DNA of 64,000 bases from Paenibacillus sp. CF384 (GCF_900106745.1 NZ_FNNV01000002.1:1-64000); one strand, 5' to 3'; shown: positions 1 to 8,890, counted from the stretch's first letter. Program-made: numbers and translations. The notes: a model not told the origin generated them from the letters alone.

Positions 1-313
1 ACAGTAGAAATGATCTGCCACTGGAATGGACGGTTTATTTGACGAGCCTTTTCGTCTTACCGTAACCTAAATTCTGGTTAATCAACAGACCTGCATGTCA
101 TGCAGCATTCTCTTTTTATTATGTCCATCAACTACCTCCTTTCTTGTCCAACCTCACCGAACGCCTGCAACACCACTCCGATATGAAACGGACTTCCCCG
201 CCCCGAGTCGTGGTGAATAATGGACCTGCGGCGGATTTCCCGTGAAACGATACGTAATAAGATTAGTGCCAGGAACGGTATACCGCCGTGCATCGCAACT
301 TAGGAGGCCATTC
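1..313. other. Window start, no complete gene
   Basis: No convincing gene is complete here. Plus-strand frame 1 is open from base 1 to a TGA at 40-42, so the last dozen codons of an upstream gene may be present, but this cannot be verified. A short inverted repeat (ctgca/tgcag, 91-105) followed by a T-rich stretch to 120 could be that gene's weak terminator. No clear promoter for the desaturase was identified. Confidence 0.3.
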
Positions 314-1312
314 ATGAACCAGGTCAAAATCTCACAATTGAAACAATCGATCACCCCATACGAGAAACCTCATACGAAATCGAGCCTCATTCAACTTGCC
401 AATACACTGGGTCCGCTCCTTCTCCTCTGGTACGCAGCCTATGCGAGTCTTGCTTTATCCTACTGGATCTCACTTCCGCTGACCCTCGTCGCAGCCGGAT
501 TTTTAGTACGGACGTTCATTATTTTTCACGACTGCTGCCATCAATCTTTCTTTAGAAACCGTAAAGCCAATGATATCCTTGGTACCATCTTAGGCGTGAT
601 GACCCTCTTTCCCTACCATCAATGGAAGCAAAGCCACTCCATTCATCATGCCACAAGCGGGAACTTGGATAAGCGCGGAACCGGCGATATGTGGATACTC
701 ACAGTCAACGAATATAACGCCGCTCCATTGCGCAGAAAACTTGCCTACCGCGTCTATAGACATCCTTTCGTAACGTTCGTTATCGGGCCGATCTTCGTGT
801 TCCTCTTTACCTACCGGTTCAACCGCAAATGCGCAAAACGCAAAGAGCGCTTGAATACGTATTTGACGAATGCCTCCGTAATTGCGTTATATACCTTATT
901 GACCTGGGCGGTTGGCTGGCAAGCCTTTATCTTAATTCAGGGTCCGATATTCTTCGTCTCCGGCTTGCTGGGTGTATGGCTGTTCTATGTTCAGCATCAA
1001 TTCGAGCATTCCTATTTTGAGCAAGACGAGGAATGGAACTTCGTCCAAGCTGCCGTCGAAGGAAGCTCTTATTACAAGCTTCCGAAGCTGATGCAATGGA
1101 TGACGGGCAATATCGGGTTCCATCACGTCCACCATCTAAGTCCGAAAGTGCCGAACTATCACCTGGAGAAAGCCCATCAAGCCTCTCCTCCCCTGCAAAA
1201 GGCGACCACAATTACGATTGGAACGAGTTTAAAGTCGCTTCGTTTCCACTTGTGGGACGAAAACAGCAAGTCGTTCGTAAGCTTCCGTGACCTTCAGCGT
1301 ATGGCGGGCTAA
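314..1312 (+). CDS. des: Membrane fatty-acid desaturase
   Basis: Predicted acyl-lipid desaturase of 332 residues that would introduce a double bond into membrane fatty acids, using a di-iron centre. The three histidine boxes of the family are visible: HDCCH at about 72-76, HSIHH at 108-112 and HHVHH at 270-274, between hydrophobic segments. The ATG at 314 is chosen because TAGGAGG lies 7 bases upstream; the open frame extends to 242 but has no ribosome site there. In Bacillus the homologous Des is cold-induced by DesKR, but no such regulator is nearby. It converges on the helicase gene, and the two share a hairpin terminator. The exact regiospecificity (delta-5 or other) cannot be read from the sequence. 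Confidence 0.92.
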   Translation: MNQVKISQLKQSITPYEKPHTKSSLIQLANTLGPLLLLWYAAYASLALSYWISLPLTLVAAGFLVRTFIIFHDCCHQSFFRNRKANDILGTILGVMTLFPYHQWKQSHSIHHATSGNLDKRGTGDMWILTVNEYNAAPLRRKLAYRVYRHPFVTFVIGPIFVFLFTYRFNRKCAKRKERLNTYLTNASVIALYTLLTWAVGWQAFILIQGPIFFVSGLLGVWLFYVQHQFEHSYFEQDEEWNFVQAAVEGSSYYKLPKLMQWMTGNIGFHHVHHLSPKVPNYHLEKAHQASPPLQKATTITIGTSLKSLRFHLWDENSKSFVSFRDLQRMAG

Positions 1313-1339
1313 TCCATTGCCGCTAGCGAGCACAAATAA

Positions 1340-1380
1340 GGCCGCCTCCGATGCATCATAATGCTGCATCGGAGGCGGCC
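1340..1380. terminator. Bidirectional hairpin terminator
   Basis: Perfect 16-bp stem (1340-1355 with 1365-1380) and a 9-base loop, lying between the convergent desaturase and helicase genes. On the minus strand it is followed by a T-rich run, so it most clearly ends the helicase-side transcript. Confidence 0.85.
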
Positions 1381-1405
1381 TTGCTTCGACCTATTGCTGC
1401 TCGAT

Positions 1406-2896
1406 CTATTGCTGCTCGCCGTCGCGCTTCGCTTTCAGCCACTTCGGTGCGCCTTTGTTCTTGCGCTCGCGCTCTTGATCGCGCTTCGACTTCGTCGGCT
1501 TCACCGCCTGCTTCGCTGCCGGCTTCGCAGCTGCCCCCGGCCGGCCGGCCGGCGCCGCTCCGCCGATTCGCTCGCCGCCGGAGCCACTTGCTTCCGCGCT
1601 TCCGCGAACGCTCGGCGCAGCAGGCCGCGAATCGGGTGCCGTCGCCGGGCGAGCGCCTGCTCCTGCGCCGCGCGCCGCTCCGCGCTCACCGGCTCCACTA
1701 CCGCTTCGCCCAGCTCCAGCGCTCGCTCCGCCAAAGCCCGCTCCGCGACTGCCCTGCTCCTCACCGGGATTCCACAGCTTCCCGTGAGACATCGTTTTCT
1801 CCTGCAGCTCAATACCAAGCTGCTTACGGAACTTATCCATAATGAACAGCTGATTGCGCGTCACAATGGAGATGACCGTGCCCGGCTTGCCCATCCGGCC
1901 CGTACGACCGGAGCGATGGACATAATGATCCGCATCCAATGCCGGATCAAGATGCACAACCAAGGGCAAATCCACAATATCGAGTCCGCGGGCAGCTACA
2001 TCCGTTGCCACCAACAATTGTAGACGGCCTTCACGGAAACGAGTCAGCGTCGAAGCACGCTTCTGTTTGTCCGCATCGCCATACAGCGTCTCGACGCTAA
2101 ACCCTTCATAGCTCAGCTTTGCTTCATAATTGGCAATTTCATCGGTCTCGTTAATGAACAGCAGCGCAGCAGCAGGCTTCAGCATCCGAATGAGCTTCCT
2201 CGCGGTATCGGCTTTGTCCCGGCGTTCACATACGACAAAATAATGCTTTACCTGCTTGCCCGCATTCTGATCGGCCGTCACGTCCACGCGCTGCGGATCC
2301 TGCATCCAGCGTGCTTCCACATCAACCATCGCCTGCGGCCTTGTTGCCGAGAAGAACGCAATCTGCCGATCGCGAACCATGCCCCGCAGCAGCGTTTCCA
2401 CCTCGACTGTCGAGCCCAGATTAAACACCTGATCCGCTTCATCGATAATGACGAGCCGGATATGGTGCAGCTTCAGCTTACCGGATTTCACAAGTTCATG
2501 GATCCGTCCAGGTGTACCAACGACAACATGCGGATGCTGCCGAAGCTTCTCGACTTGACGCTGCATCGATGCGCCTCCAATGAGCTGCTGCGTCTTCACG
2601 CCAATCGCTTCACCGTAAATTTCGGCAACTCGGAAAATCTGCATCGCCAGCTCCTGCGTCGGCGCAAGCACCATAACCTGCACATCCTGCTTGGTCACAT
2701 CCACACGTTGAAGCGCGGGCAGCATATACGCAAGCGTTTTACCCGTCCCGGTCTGTGATTTGGCAGATACATCTTGCCCTGCTAACAGAACCGGTATCGT
2801 TGCCGCTTGTACCGGGGTCGGTTTCTCAATTTGATTCGAAATCAGTGTTTCTACCAGCTGCGGATGCAGCTGCAAGGTTTCCCATGTCACGTTCAT
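1406..2896 (-). CDS. DEAD-box ATP-dependent RNA helicase
   Basis: RNA helicase of 496 residues. It has a Q motif region, the Walker A motif AKSQTGTGKT, PTQELAMQ, TPGRI, DEAD, SAT and the motif VI HRSGRTGR, so both RecA-like domains are intact. Residues from about 375 onward form a low-complexity tail rich in Gly, Ala, Arg and Ser that ends in a Lys/Arg-rich stretch; such tails often bind RNA. This GC-rich tail creates long shadow frames on the other strand. Possible starts are the ATGs at 2908 and 2896; the latter follows GAGGAG at short spacing and is preferred. It resembles cold-shock type CshA/DbpA-like helicases, but the subgroup is not assigned. It is the last gene before a shared terminator. 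Confidence 0.93.
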   Translation of the reverse strand: MNVTWETLQLHPQLVETLISNQIEKPTPVQAATIPVLLAGQDVSAKSQTGTGKTLAYMLPALQRVDVTKQDVQVMVLAPTQELAMQIFRVAEIYGEAIGVKTQQLIGGASMQRQVEKLRQHPHVVVGTPGRIHELVKSGKLKLHHIRLVIIDEADQVFNLGSTVEVETLLRGMVRDRQIAFFSATRPQAMVDVEARWMQDPQRVDVTADQNAGKQVKHYFVVCERRDKADTARKLIRMLKPAAALLFINETDEIANYEAKLSYEGFSVETLYGDADKQKRASTLTRFREGRLQLLVATDVAARGLDIVDLPLVVHLDPALDADHYVHRSGRTGRMGKPGTVISIVTRNQLFIMDKFRKQLGIELQEKTMSHGKLWNPGEEQGSRGAGFGGASAGAGRSGSGAGERGAARGAGAGARPATAPDSRPAAPSVRGSAEASGSGGERIGGAAPAGRPGAAAKPAAKQAVKPTKSKRDQERERKNKGAPKWLKAKRDGEQQ

Positions 2897-2920
2897 CAAA
2901 CTCCTCATCTGCTTGCTATC

Positions 2921-3694
2921 CTATTTCCGATTCAGCCAGCGCCCTGCGAGCCTGTCTGCCAAACGCGGAAATAATCCATAAATCCGAATGCCGATGGATG
3001 CCGACCGCGGCAAGTCCACTTCCGGCTTTCTCCGTTTCATCACTTGCACAATCACTTCCGCCACACGCGCCGGCTTCAGCATAAAGCCTTGTACTTTGCT
3101 CGCATAATGACCTTGCGGGTCTGCTATATGTAGAAAAGGGGTATCAATCGGCCCCGGATTAATCGCCGATACATAAATATTCATCGAAGCAAATTCCGAT
3201 CGCATCGCATTAGTCAGCCCAAGAACGGCATGTTTGGTTGCCGCATAGCCGGATGACTTCGAAGTGCTAAGCTTCCCAGCCATAGAGGCGACATTAATAA
3301 TATGGCCCCCGCCTTGCTTTTGCATAATAGGCAGCACTGCCTTGGTACATCGAATAATGCCCATATAGTTCGTATCCATCATCTCTTGGAATCGCTCGAT
3401 CGGAGCATCCGCAAACAACTCAAATACCCCATAACCCGCATTGTTGAGCAGAATATCGATCCGGCCGAAATCCTTCGCGATTTGCTGCACCACGCGCTCA
3501 ACTTCATCATTGTCGGTTACGTCCATCTTATAGCAGCCATTTCGGCCTCCGACCGCGTTCGCTGCCTCGCGAAGCTTATCCAGCCGTCGTCCGGTAAGGA
3601 TCGGAATCGCCCCGGCTGCCGCCAGCAATTTGGCCGTTTCCGCGCCTAACCCGCTCGCCGCACCGGTAATAAGTACAATTTTCCCATCCAACAT
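2921..3694 (-). CDS. Short-chain dehydrogenase/reductase
   Basis: NAD(P)-dependent oxidoreductase of the classical SDR family, 257 residues. It has the Rossmann motif TGAASGLG near the N-terminus, the structural NNAG motif, a catalytic Ser region (NVASMAG) and the active-site YAATK. The ATG at 3694 is preferred over the GTG at 3703 because AGGTG lies about 6 bases before it. The substrate is unknown. The C-terminal tail is basic and contains a short hydrophobic stretch (IYGLFPRLADRLAG), as seen in DltE/YqjQ-like SDRs. It lies 24 bases upstream of the helicase gene on the same strand, so the two may be cotranscribed. Confidence 0.9.
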   Translation of the reverse strand: MLDGKIVLITGAASGLGAETAKLLAAAGAIPILTGRRLDKLREAANAVGGRNGCYKMDVTDNDEVERVVQQIAKDFGRIDILLNNAGYGVFELFADAPIERFQEMMDTNYMGIIRCTKAVLPIMQKQGGGHIINVASMAGKLSTSKSSGYAATKHAVLGLTNAMRSEFASMNIYVSAINPGPIDTPFLHIADPQGHYASKVQGFMLKPARVAEVIVQVMKRRKPEVDLPRSASIGIRIYGLFPRLADRLAGRWLNRK

Positions 3695-3772
3695 CGTGAT
3701 CACCTGACTTTCAGTTTACTGCAACAGGTACAAATAGGCAAAATAGGACCGCTACTTAGGGCCCTAAACACG

Positions 3773-3794
3773 AAAAAAAGCTCCACTGGGAGCT
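3773..3794 (-). terminator. Rho-independent terminator of cheX
   Basis: A six-base-pair stem AGCTCC/GGAGCT with a 4-base loop, followed on the minus strand by seven U residues. It sits just after the CheX gene. Confidence 0.85.
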
Positions 3795-3803
3795 CGAATC
3801 GTG

Positions 3804-4265
3804 TTACGATGCAATTAGTACCTGAATGTCCAGCTCTCCGATTCCATCCATAATCAGCGGAATGGTTAACGCTTTCGATACTTTAAAATCAGTCGCCTGC
3901 GATGAAAGTACCAGCTTCGGAGGGGTAATATCGACGCGAACGCCTTGATTGAAGAGCATCGTGCTGGCATTACCGCTAATCATGTTGCCAAGCTCCGATA
4001 TTGCGCTTTTGCCCATCTCATCCATTTCCGAAATAATGTATCCGCCCATCATAGCCGACACCATTTTAAGAGCTACTTCTTCACTTAATCCAAATACAAT
4101 ATCGCCATTCATTTGACCGTTTATACCAATTTGTATCCAAATATAATCGTGGGTGAATTTAACTTCTTTCACACCGAGTTGACCAGTGGAAGGCCGAATT
4201 TGGATAACTTGTTCGATGACAATTTTAGCGGACTCTAAGAAGGGATTAATATATTCAGCCTTCAT
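3804..4265 (-). CDS. cheX: CheX-family chemotaxis phosphatase
   Basis: A 153-residue protein of the CheX/CheC/FliY family, whose members dephosphorylate CheY-P. The signature E-x-x-N of the active helix is present as ELGN at 91-94, within the segment GKSAISELGNMISGNA, and the fold-typical Gly-rich strand region precedes it. Only one such helix motif is seen, as in CheX and unlike the two of CheC. The ATG at 4265 is preceded by an AGGGGCG-like ribosome site. No other chemotaxis gene is in the window, so its response-regulator partner must be elsewhere; a role outside motility is possible. It is transcribed alone, with its own terminator and a divergent neighbour. Confidence 0.88.
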   Translation of the reverse strand: MKAEYINPFLESAKIVIEQVIQIRPSTGQLGVKEVKFTHDYIWIQIGINGQMNGDIVFGLSEEVALKMVSAMMGGYIISEMDEMGKSAISELGNMISGNASTMLFNQGVRVDITPPKLVLSSQATDFKVSKALTIPLIMDGIGELDIQVLIAS

Positions 4266-4418
4266 CGTGAGGTAGCGCCCCTTTTCGACTTAATTCGATG
4301 GCATTCGTCTTTACCAATGATTATACAAGAATTGTTAGGTCAAGTATACTACTCAATTGGAGCAAAAGTTTAAAGATTTGTAGAAATGCGTCGAACAAGA
4401 GTCTCAGGGAGGATAACC

Positions 4419-5423
4419 GTGCCGAATGTATGGACTCATTTTTTATTCGGGCAGCAATGCCTGCAAGTGCTTGGTGAACAGCATCTAATTGCTGCACCGC
4501 ACCGAAAAAATATGTTTAATATGGGCTGTCAGGGCCCGGATTTTCTATTCTATCATCACTTCCTGCCTTGGCAGAGAGGCAAAACGATGAGTCAGCTCGG
4601 GAGCGAGATGCATCAATTCCACTGCGGCCCCGTACTTCTGGACTTATTGGATGCTCTGGATAGTACATCGGATGCAGATGCTGCCGCGAGAGACGATGCG
4701 CTTGTCTATACGCTCGGTTTTGTGCTGCATCATTTATTGGATCGTGTCATGCATCCTTACGTCTTTAGCCGTTCCGGCTCTCGCAAATGGGATCATCAAC
4801 GCTTTGAAGTCATCATGGATACATGTATCGTTCGCAAGCTGCTTGGAGCAGAAACGTGGAAGACTGAGGTATGGCGCGAAATTAACAATAAAGGGGATCT
4901 GCCCGCTTCCGTAGTGGATGCGTTCGAGCAGATTGCTGCCGTACATTATCCGAAGCTTGCTCCGCTCATACGCCGTGAACACTGGACCGGCGCCATGCGT
5001 GACATGATTGCGGCGCAGCGGTTATTCTATGATCCTACCGGAATCAGACGCTTGCTTACGTTTCGTCAAATCGAACCTTTCGTCTATAAACGCGATTCTT
5101 TGCAACTAGATATATTAAACGAGTCCAATGCGCCTTGGCTGGACCCGGTCGATGGGCATACGCTCCATACGGAGAGCGTTTGGGATTTGTGGGATGTTGC
5201 TTTGACAGAAGCGACAGCGGTCATAAGTGCGATTCTGGCATGGCTTCGAGAGCAAGACCCGCTGGAGCCGATTCTTGGCAGCAGCGAAATCCCTTCCCCC
5301 TCCAAACATCAGCTCCGAGAAGCGGTCGTTCAATTAATAGGCAACCGCTCCTACGAAACAGGACTTTCTTGTGACTGCGGGGCATCCATTCAATTCGAAG
5401 ATCCGATCTGGTCGACGATTTGA
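4419..5423 (+). CDS. Zinc-dependent phospholipase C-like protein
   Basis: A 334-residue protein resembling the zinc-dependent phospholipase C family. The N-terminus reads PNVWTHFLFG, and there is a characteristic His-rich segment GFVLHHLLDRVMHPY around residue 105, which could supply zinc ligands together with the early His. No signal peptide is seen, unlike secreted phospholipase C, so it is probably cytoplasmic and may act on another phosphoester. The GTG at 4419 is chosen because AGGGAGG ends 6 bases before it; the upstream ATG at 4386 has no ribosome site. It is divergent from cheX and convergent with the HRDC gene, with only 2 bases between the stops. Confidence 0.8.
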   Translation: MPNVWTHFLFGQQCLQVLGEQHLIAAPHRKNMFNMGCQGPDFLFYHHFLPWQRGKTMSQLGSEMHQFHCGPVLLDLLDALDSTSDADAAARDDALVYTLGFVLHHLLDRVMHPYVFSRSGSRKWDHQRFEVIMDTCIVRKLLGAETWKTEVWREINNKGDLPASVVDAFEQIAAVHYPKLAPLIRREHWTGAMRDMIAAQRLFYDPTGIRRLLTFRQIEPFVYKRDSLQLDILNESNAPWLDPVDGHTLHTESVWDLWDVALTEATAVISAILAWLREQDPLEPILGSSEIPSPSKHQLREAVVQLIGNRSYETGLSCDCGASIQFEDPIWSTI

Positions 5424-5425
5424 TT

Positions 5426-6439
5426 CTAAGATACTTGATTGATCTTCATTCGGCGATAACGAAGGCGAATCAATCTTAACCGATCATAGATCAGATCAAG
5501 CGATTTCCCCTTACCTTGCACCGCTTCTTCTCCATACACACGCTGCAGCACCGGCTTCAGATAACGGTCACCGACTGCAATCATCGCATCCCAGACTAGC
5601 TGTTGCTCCGATTCCGGCATCGATTCCAGCTCTCGCTCGATAAGCGGCTCTATATCGTACCCTTCTGTCTCCAGCTTCTCAATACGCTCCATGAGATCTC
5701 TGCGAGGCAGATCGGTCTGAGCGAGCAGACCCTCTAAGGAGTTGCCCTCGGCTATTCCGCGAAGCAGCTTCTGCTTCTCCTGCTGGCGATCCATCTGCGA
5801 TTTATACTTGTTTTCCTTCTGCTTATATACCCACTTAATGTAGACCTTAGGATCAATTGCGGCAGATACCCAGTCCAGCGGAAAGCTTCTTTGACGCTCA
5901 TGTGTCCGCGTAATGGCAAGCACTTCTTCTGCGTATGCAGCCTGCTTCGTCTCGCCCCATCCGGGTATTTGCAGTAGCTCTTCAGGCTGATGCGGCACAA
6001 AACTGCTGATCATCCAGAGCATCCGATTGGATGCAATCAGATAGGCGGATTTCTTCCCCTCTACCGCTTTCAAGCGGCGCCATTCGCGAAGTGCTTCGAA
6101 CAGAACAGGATCGGTGTTCATTTCCCCATAACATTGAATCATGGAATACAAACTGCCCAGCCCATCCTGACCACGGCGTTCCTCCAGCATCCCATCGATC
6201 AACGGCGTATATCCTTCACCCATCTGAACGGCAATGCCATGGCGGAATGCCGTCATCATTTCTTCCCACGAGCCGCCTTCAAACCAAACGGCTTGCTGCT
6301 CTTCCTGCCCGTTTACATACGATTCCGTCCAAATAACCGACCATACACCGTTTTGCTCGCAAATGGACAACTGTGCTTGTTCCGCACGGCTGTTGTCTTG
6401 CCCTGCTTTTTCAAATGTGTTCAAAAATACGACCTGCAT
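5426..6439 (-). CDS. HRDC-domain protein
   Basis: A 337-residue protein of unknown function. Residues about 112-178 resemble an HRDC domain (helicase and RNase D C-terminal), including the typical helix-hairpin phrase LLQIPGWGE; such domains bind nucleic acids. The C-terminal half (about 200-337) is helical and charged, with a region that looks like the helix-turn-helix found after HRDC in RQC-type proteins (about 225-275), and a basic end. No helicase or nuclease motif is seen, so it may be an accessory factor. The ATG at 6439 is preferred because GGAGG lies about 9 bases upstream; the open frame extends to 6547. Its mRNA leader contains a promoter and a strong terminator (see 6495-6599), so expression may depend on read-through. 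Confidence 0.72.
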   Translation of the reverse strand: MQVVFLNTFEKAGQDNSRAEQAQLSICEQNGVWSVIWTESYVNGQEEQQAVWFEGGSWEEMMTAFRHGIAVQMGEGYTPLIDGMLEERRGQDGLGSLYSMIQCYGEMNTDPVLFEALREWRRLKAVEGKKSAYLIASNRMLWMISSFVPHQPEELLQIPGWGETKQAAYAEEVLAITRTHERQRSFPLDWVSAAIDPKVYIKWVYKQKENKYKSQMDRQQEKQKLLRGIAEGNSLEGLLAQTDLPRRDLMERIEKLETEGYDIEPLIERELESMPESEQQLVWDAMIAVGDRYLKPVLQRVYGEEAVQGKGKSLDLIYDRLRLIRLRYRRMKINQVS

Positions 6440-6494
6440 GCAGGCCCACCTCCACCTGAAATGTAGTTTAATCAAAAGCCGAAGCACCGGAAAA

Positions 6495-6564
6495 CAAAAA
6501 AAAGCACCTCTCACGCCATAGGTATGGCGAAAGAGGTGCTTCCTCACGATGCAATGATTTGATT
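6495..6564 (-). ncRNA. Short terminated leader or small RNA
   Basis: From the predicted start site (about 6564) to the end of the U-run (6495) is about 70 nt. A long hairpin (6503-6540; outer stem AGCACCTCT, inner stem CGCCATA) is followed by eight U. The HRDC gene starts only 56 bases further on, so this is either an attenuator or riboswitch-like leader or an independent small RNA. The 5' arm (GGAAGCACC) can also pair with GGTGCTTC at 6481-6488 just beyond the U-run, a possible alternative fold. No known riboswitch family was recognised. Confidence 0.5.
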
Positions 6565-6570
6565 GCCCAA

Positions 6571-6599
6571 ATCATAGCATAGCCGTCTAAGCATGACAA
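6571..6599 (-). promoter_or_regulatory. Sigma-A type promoter
   Basis: -35 TTGTCA (6594-6599), exactly 17-base spacer, -10 TATGAT (6571-6576) on the minus strand. It drives the terminated leader and, on read-through, the HRDC gene. Confidence 0.7.
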
Positions 6600-6690
6600 G
6601 AGCCAATTTTCCAATACATGGCTGTAAGCCTGATTGCCCCGCCGCAGAGTGGAATGCTATGATAGATGCAGAATAAAGGAGGAACACGAA

Positions 6691-6987
6691 ATGCTGCTGC
6701 CTGATTATGATTTTATGTCCGATACGACGGAGCAAACAACAACTCGCTTCGTTACTTTTATAACGCCGAACCTGAAGCGGTTCGATCTGGCTATTATGAC
6801 TACCAACCGTTTCTACGGCAAGAAGCTGATCACAGAACTGCAAAGCGGAAAGACCGCAATCATCGGTCAAGACGATTTGGACGAAGAAGGCTACCTGGAA
6901 TTCACGTTTAAATTAACGGAAGAAGAGGCAGCCGATCTTAAACAATTTTTAGAATTTGTGGTGGGAACGGTGCATTTTACCGACTGA
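6691..6987 (+). CDS. Small conserved protein, DUF3055-like
   Basis: A 98-residue acidic cytoplasmic protein. The pattern TRFVTFITPN..RFDLAI, a tyrosine/lysine segment RFYGKKL, then IIGQDDLDEEGYLE and a final helix EEAADLKQFLEF resembles the DUF3055 family of Bacilli from memory; no function is known. The ATG at 6691 follows AAAGGAGG by 8 bases. An imperfect hairpin with a T-rich tail at about 7014-7040 may be its terminator. The gene is divergent from the HRDC leader promoter. Confidence 0.75.
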   Translation: MLLPDYDFMSDTTEQTTTRFVTFITPNLKRFDLAIMTTNRFYGKKLITELQSGKTAIIGQDDLDEEGYLEFTFKLTEEEAADLKQFLEFVVGTVHFTD

Positions 6988-7071
6988 CCTCGGGTACACT
7001 GTAACGGTCATGAAGAAAGGGCTCCCGCCTTTTCTTTTATTTAACCAATAGCCGCCGCAGGAGGAATCTGC

Positions 7072-7332
7072 ATGTTTATGAAAGAAAACCGTCAGCCCTA
7101 TACCGATTTGAAGTCGGTCGAATCTCAGCGGAACGATCTCAATGCACAAGAGTTTCCCGATGGACCGTATGGTTCGAAGATTGTGTCCGAATCGCTTAGC
7201 AAAAGCAAACCGTGGCGAGTCGATCAACGGCCGCCGAATCGATTTGATTACGAGAACCGCGAGCTGCATGCAGGCATATACCGTGACTACCCCGGTGAGG
7301 ACGTTTATCCGGATGCAATGGATGAGCCTTAA
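7072..7332 (+). CDS. Small hypothetical hydrophilic protein
   Basis: An 86-residue hydrophilic protein with no membrane segment, rich in Asp, Glu, Arg and Pro. It has the phrase SVESQRNDLNAQEFPDGPYG and ends in YENRELHAGI followed by an acidic tail. I recall similar short conserved proteins in Paenibacillus and other Bacilli but no assigned function. The ribosome site GCAGGAGG precedes the ATG by 8 bases, which supports expression. It is followed by a strong bidirectional terminator. Confidence 0.75.
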   Translation: MFMKENRQPYTDLKSVESQRNDLNAQEFPDGPYGSKIVSESLSKSKPWRVDQRPPNRFDYENRELHAGIYRDYPGEDVYPDAMDEP

Positions 7333-7347
7333 TCACTCTCACACAGA

Positions 7348-7390
7348 AAACCCGCCAGAGAAGGAAGCACTCTCCTTCTCTGGCGGGTTT
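7348..7390. terminator. Bidirectional terminator
   Basis: An 18-bp perfect stem (7348-7365 with 7373-7390) flanked by A-rich and T-rich runs, between the convergent small gene and the phosphodiester glycosidase gene. Confidence 0.92.
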
Positions 7391-7404
7391 TCTCATTTTG
7401 TGCT

Positions 7405-8817
7405 CTATTCCCATTTTAGCTGCTGACCGAATAATAGCGCATTGCTTAACTCGCGGCCCGGAGCTGTAATGGTTTTCCCTTGAAACCAAAGTCCGGAGGA
7501 GGCTCCCCCGTCCAGATTCATCGCCTGCTGAGCACCCAGCTTCACCATCACCTGTGCCCACTGCTTCATCGTTGCACCGGGTACGGTTGCCAGCAGAATT
7601 GAACCGTCCTTGCCAATGGCGATGCCGCTGCGCGCGCCGCCTCCCGAGAGAATCTTTGGATCCTTGAAGCCTTCTGCGGCAGGATTCAAAGACACAGCAC
7701 CGTTCGTCACCAATCTCGGACCTGCCCCAACCGCTGTATGAACACCGCTCCAATCCAGCTGCTTCCCCTGCATGTTCGTCAGATTGATCGCGTAATTCAC
7801 GCGTGCGCCCGCTTCGAATCGCTCTGCTTGCCCTTTCTCGTTTCCTTGGAAAACAAGCACATATCCGTCAGCAGGGATTGAAACATTAATGCCATGGCGA
7901 ACGCTTGTCACCATGTTATTTCGTACGATTACAGCTGTATCCGCTGCAAAGCCAAGCATTTTGCCCCGTTTTGGCGTAAATAAAATTGCAGATGCACTGC
8001 CCGTTGGTTTGCGATTCATAAAGTAGGCATACCATGAAGCTGTACGCCCGTCCTTGCGGACAATGGTGCCGCGAATACTCATGCGCAGCGAATCCATAAC
8101 GGCGCTGCCATCCCATTTGAACCCGATTGTCGTCCCTCGGTTGCCGATATGTTCAGCCATTCCGCCGCTGATTAAATGCCCGTAGGGGTCCGGAACATCG
8201 GTATACGCATCGAAGAATGTGCCGTTTATTGCTATAGCTGCCCGATAATTCGAAGCGATTCCGGCAAGCGGCTGCGTAGAGCCGACTCGGCTATTCGCAA
8301 AGCCGACTGCGGCGGTCATTCCTTTGGGAATGGTAACGGTTTGTACCGTAAAGCTTGAGCTGCCCAGCTTGATTCGGCGAACTTCAAGCTTCGGCTTGAA
8401 GGCTAACGTGACCGGCTGTGCCTTGGACACGGTAACAGGCAGCTTTAATTGTCCTGTGTACGGCTCGGCAGAAGAGACACGGATGGTCAGCGTCGTCGTA
8501 CCTGGCGATACCGGGATAAGAACACCCCTTGCATTCACTTTAGCAATGGACGGATTCCCCGTTGTATATTCCAGCTCCACCGACTGCGACAGCTGCAGCT
8601 TATCGCCAACCGGAAGCTGCGTTCCAATCGGCAAGGTAATAGACGCTGATTTCCCGTAGGTGATCTGCACTGTTGTCGTCTTCTGAGTTGCCTCGAAATT
8701 GTTTACGCTTGGCGTTAAGACAGACTGATCCGTCGCCCACACCATCCCGCCTGCCAATCCCATTGCTGCTGTCAGCAGCACACTTGCCGTCCATACTCGT
8801 ACGACTTTACTCTTCAT
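7405..8817 (-). CDS. Secreted phosphodiester glycosidase with Big-like domain
   Basis: A 470-residue exported protein. The N-terminus MKSKVVRVW plus a hydrophobic stretch ending near MVWA is a signal peptide. Residues about 45-125 resemble a bacterial Ig-like (Big2) domain, with the phrase NPSIAKVNARGVLIPVSPG. The rest matches the NAGPA/DUF2233 phosphodiester glycosidase fold: AINGTFFDAYTDVPDPYG, the middle strand region, and the final GAQQAMNLDGGASSGLWFQG. Family members release sugars from phosphodiester-linked glycans such as cell-wall polymers. ATG 8817 or the GTG one codon earlier could be the start; AGGAG lies upstream. The open frame to 8988 runs through the neighbouring terminator and is not coding. 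Confidence 0.88.
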   Translation of the reverse strand: MKSKVVRVWTASVLLTAAMGLAGGMVWATDQSVLTPSVNNFEATQKTTTVQITYGKSASITLPIGTQLPVGDKLQLSQSVELEYTTGNPSIAKVNARGVLIPVSPGTTTLTIRVSSAEPYTGQLKLPVTVSKAQPVTLAFKPKLEVRRIKLGSSSFTVQTVTIPKGMTAAVGFANSRVGSTQPLAGIASNYRAAIAINGTFFDAYTDVPDPYGHLISGGMAEHIGNRGTTIGFKWDGSAVMDSLRMSIRGTIVRKDGRTASWYAYFMNRKPTGSASAILFTPKRGKMLGFAADTAVIVRNNMVTSVRHGINVSIPADGYVLVFQGNEKGQAERFEAGARVNYAINLTNMQGKQLDWSGVHTAVGAGPRLVTNGAVSLNPAAEGFKDPKILSGGGARSGIAIGKDGSILLATVPGATMKQWAQVMVKLGAQQAMNLDGGASSGLWFQGKTITAPGRELSNALLFGQQLKWE

Positions 8818-8890
8818 CACGGTTACTTTCTCCTCTGACTGTTGATCTTGAGTTCTTTTTCGGTCTTCTCCTCTTGATAATGAAGATAGA

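Noticed and set aside
1351-2023. Plus-strand ORFs of 163 and 220 codons
   Set aside because: They are antisense to the GC-rich tail of the DEAD-box helicase and consist of Arg/Ser/Pro-rich nonsense.
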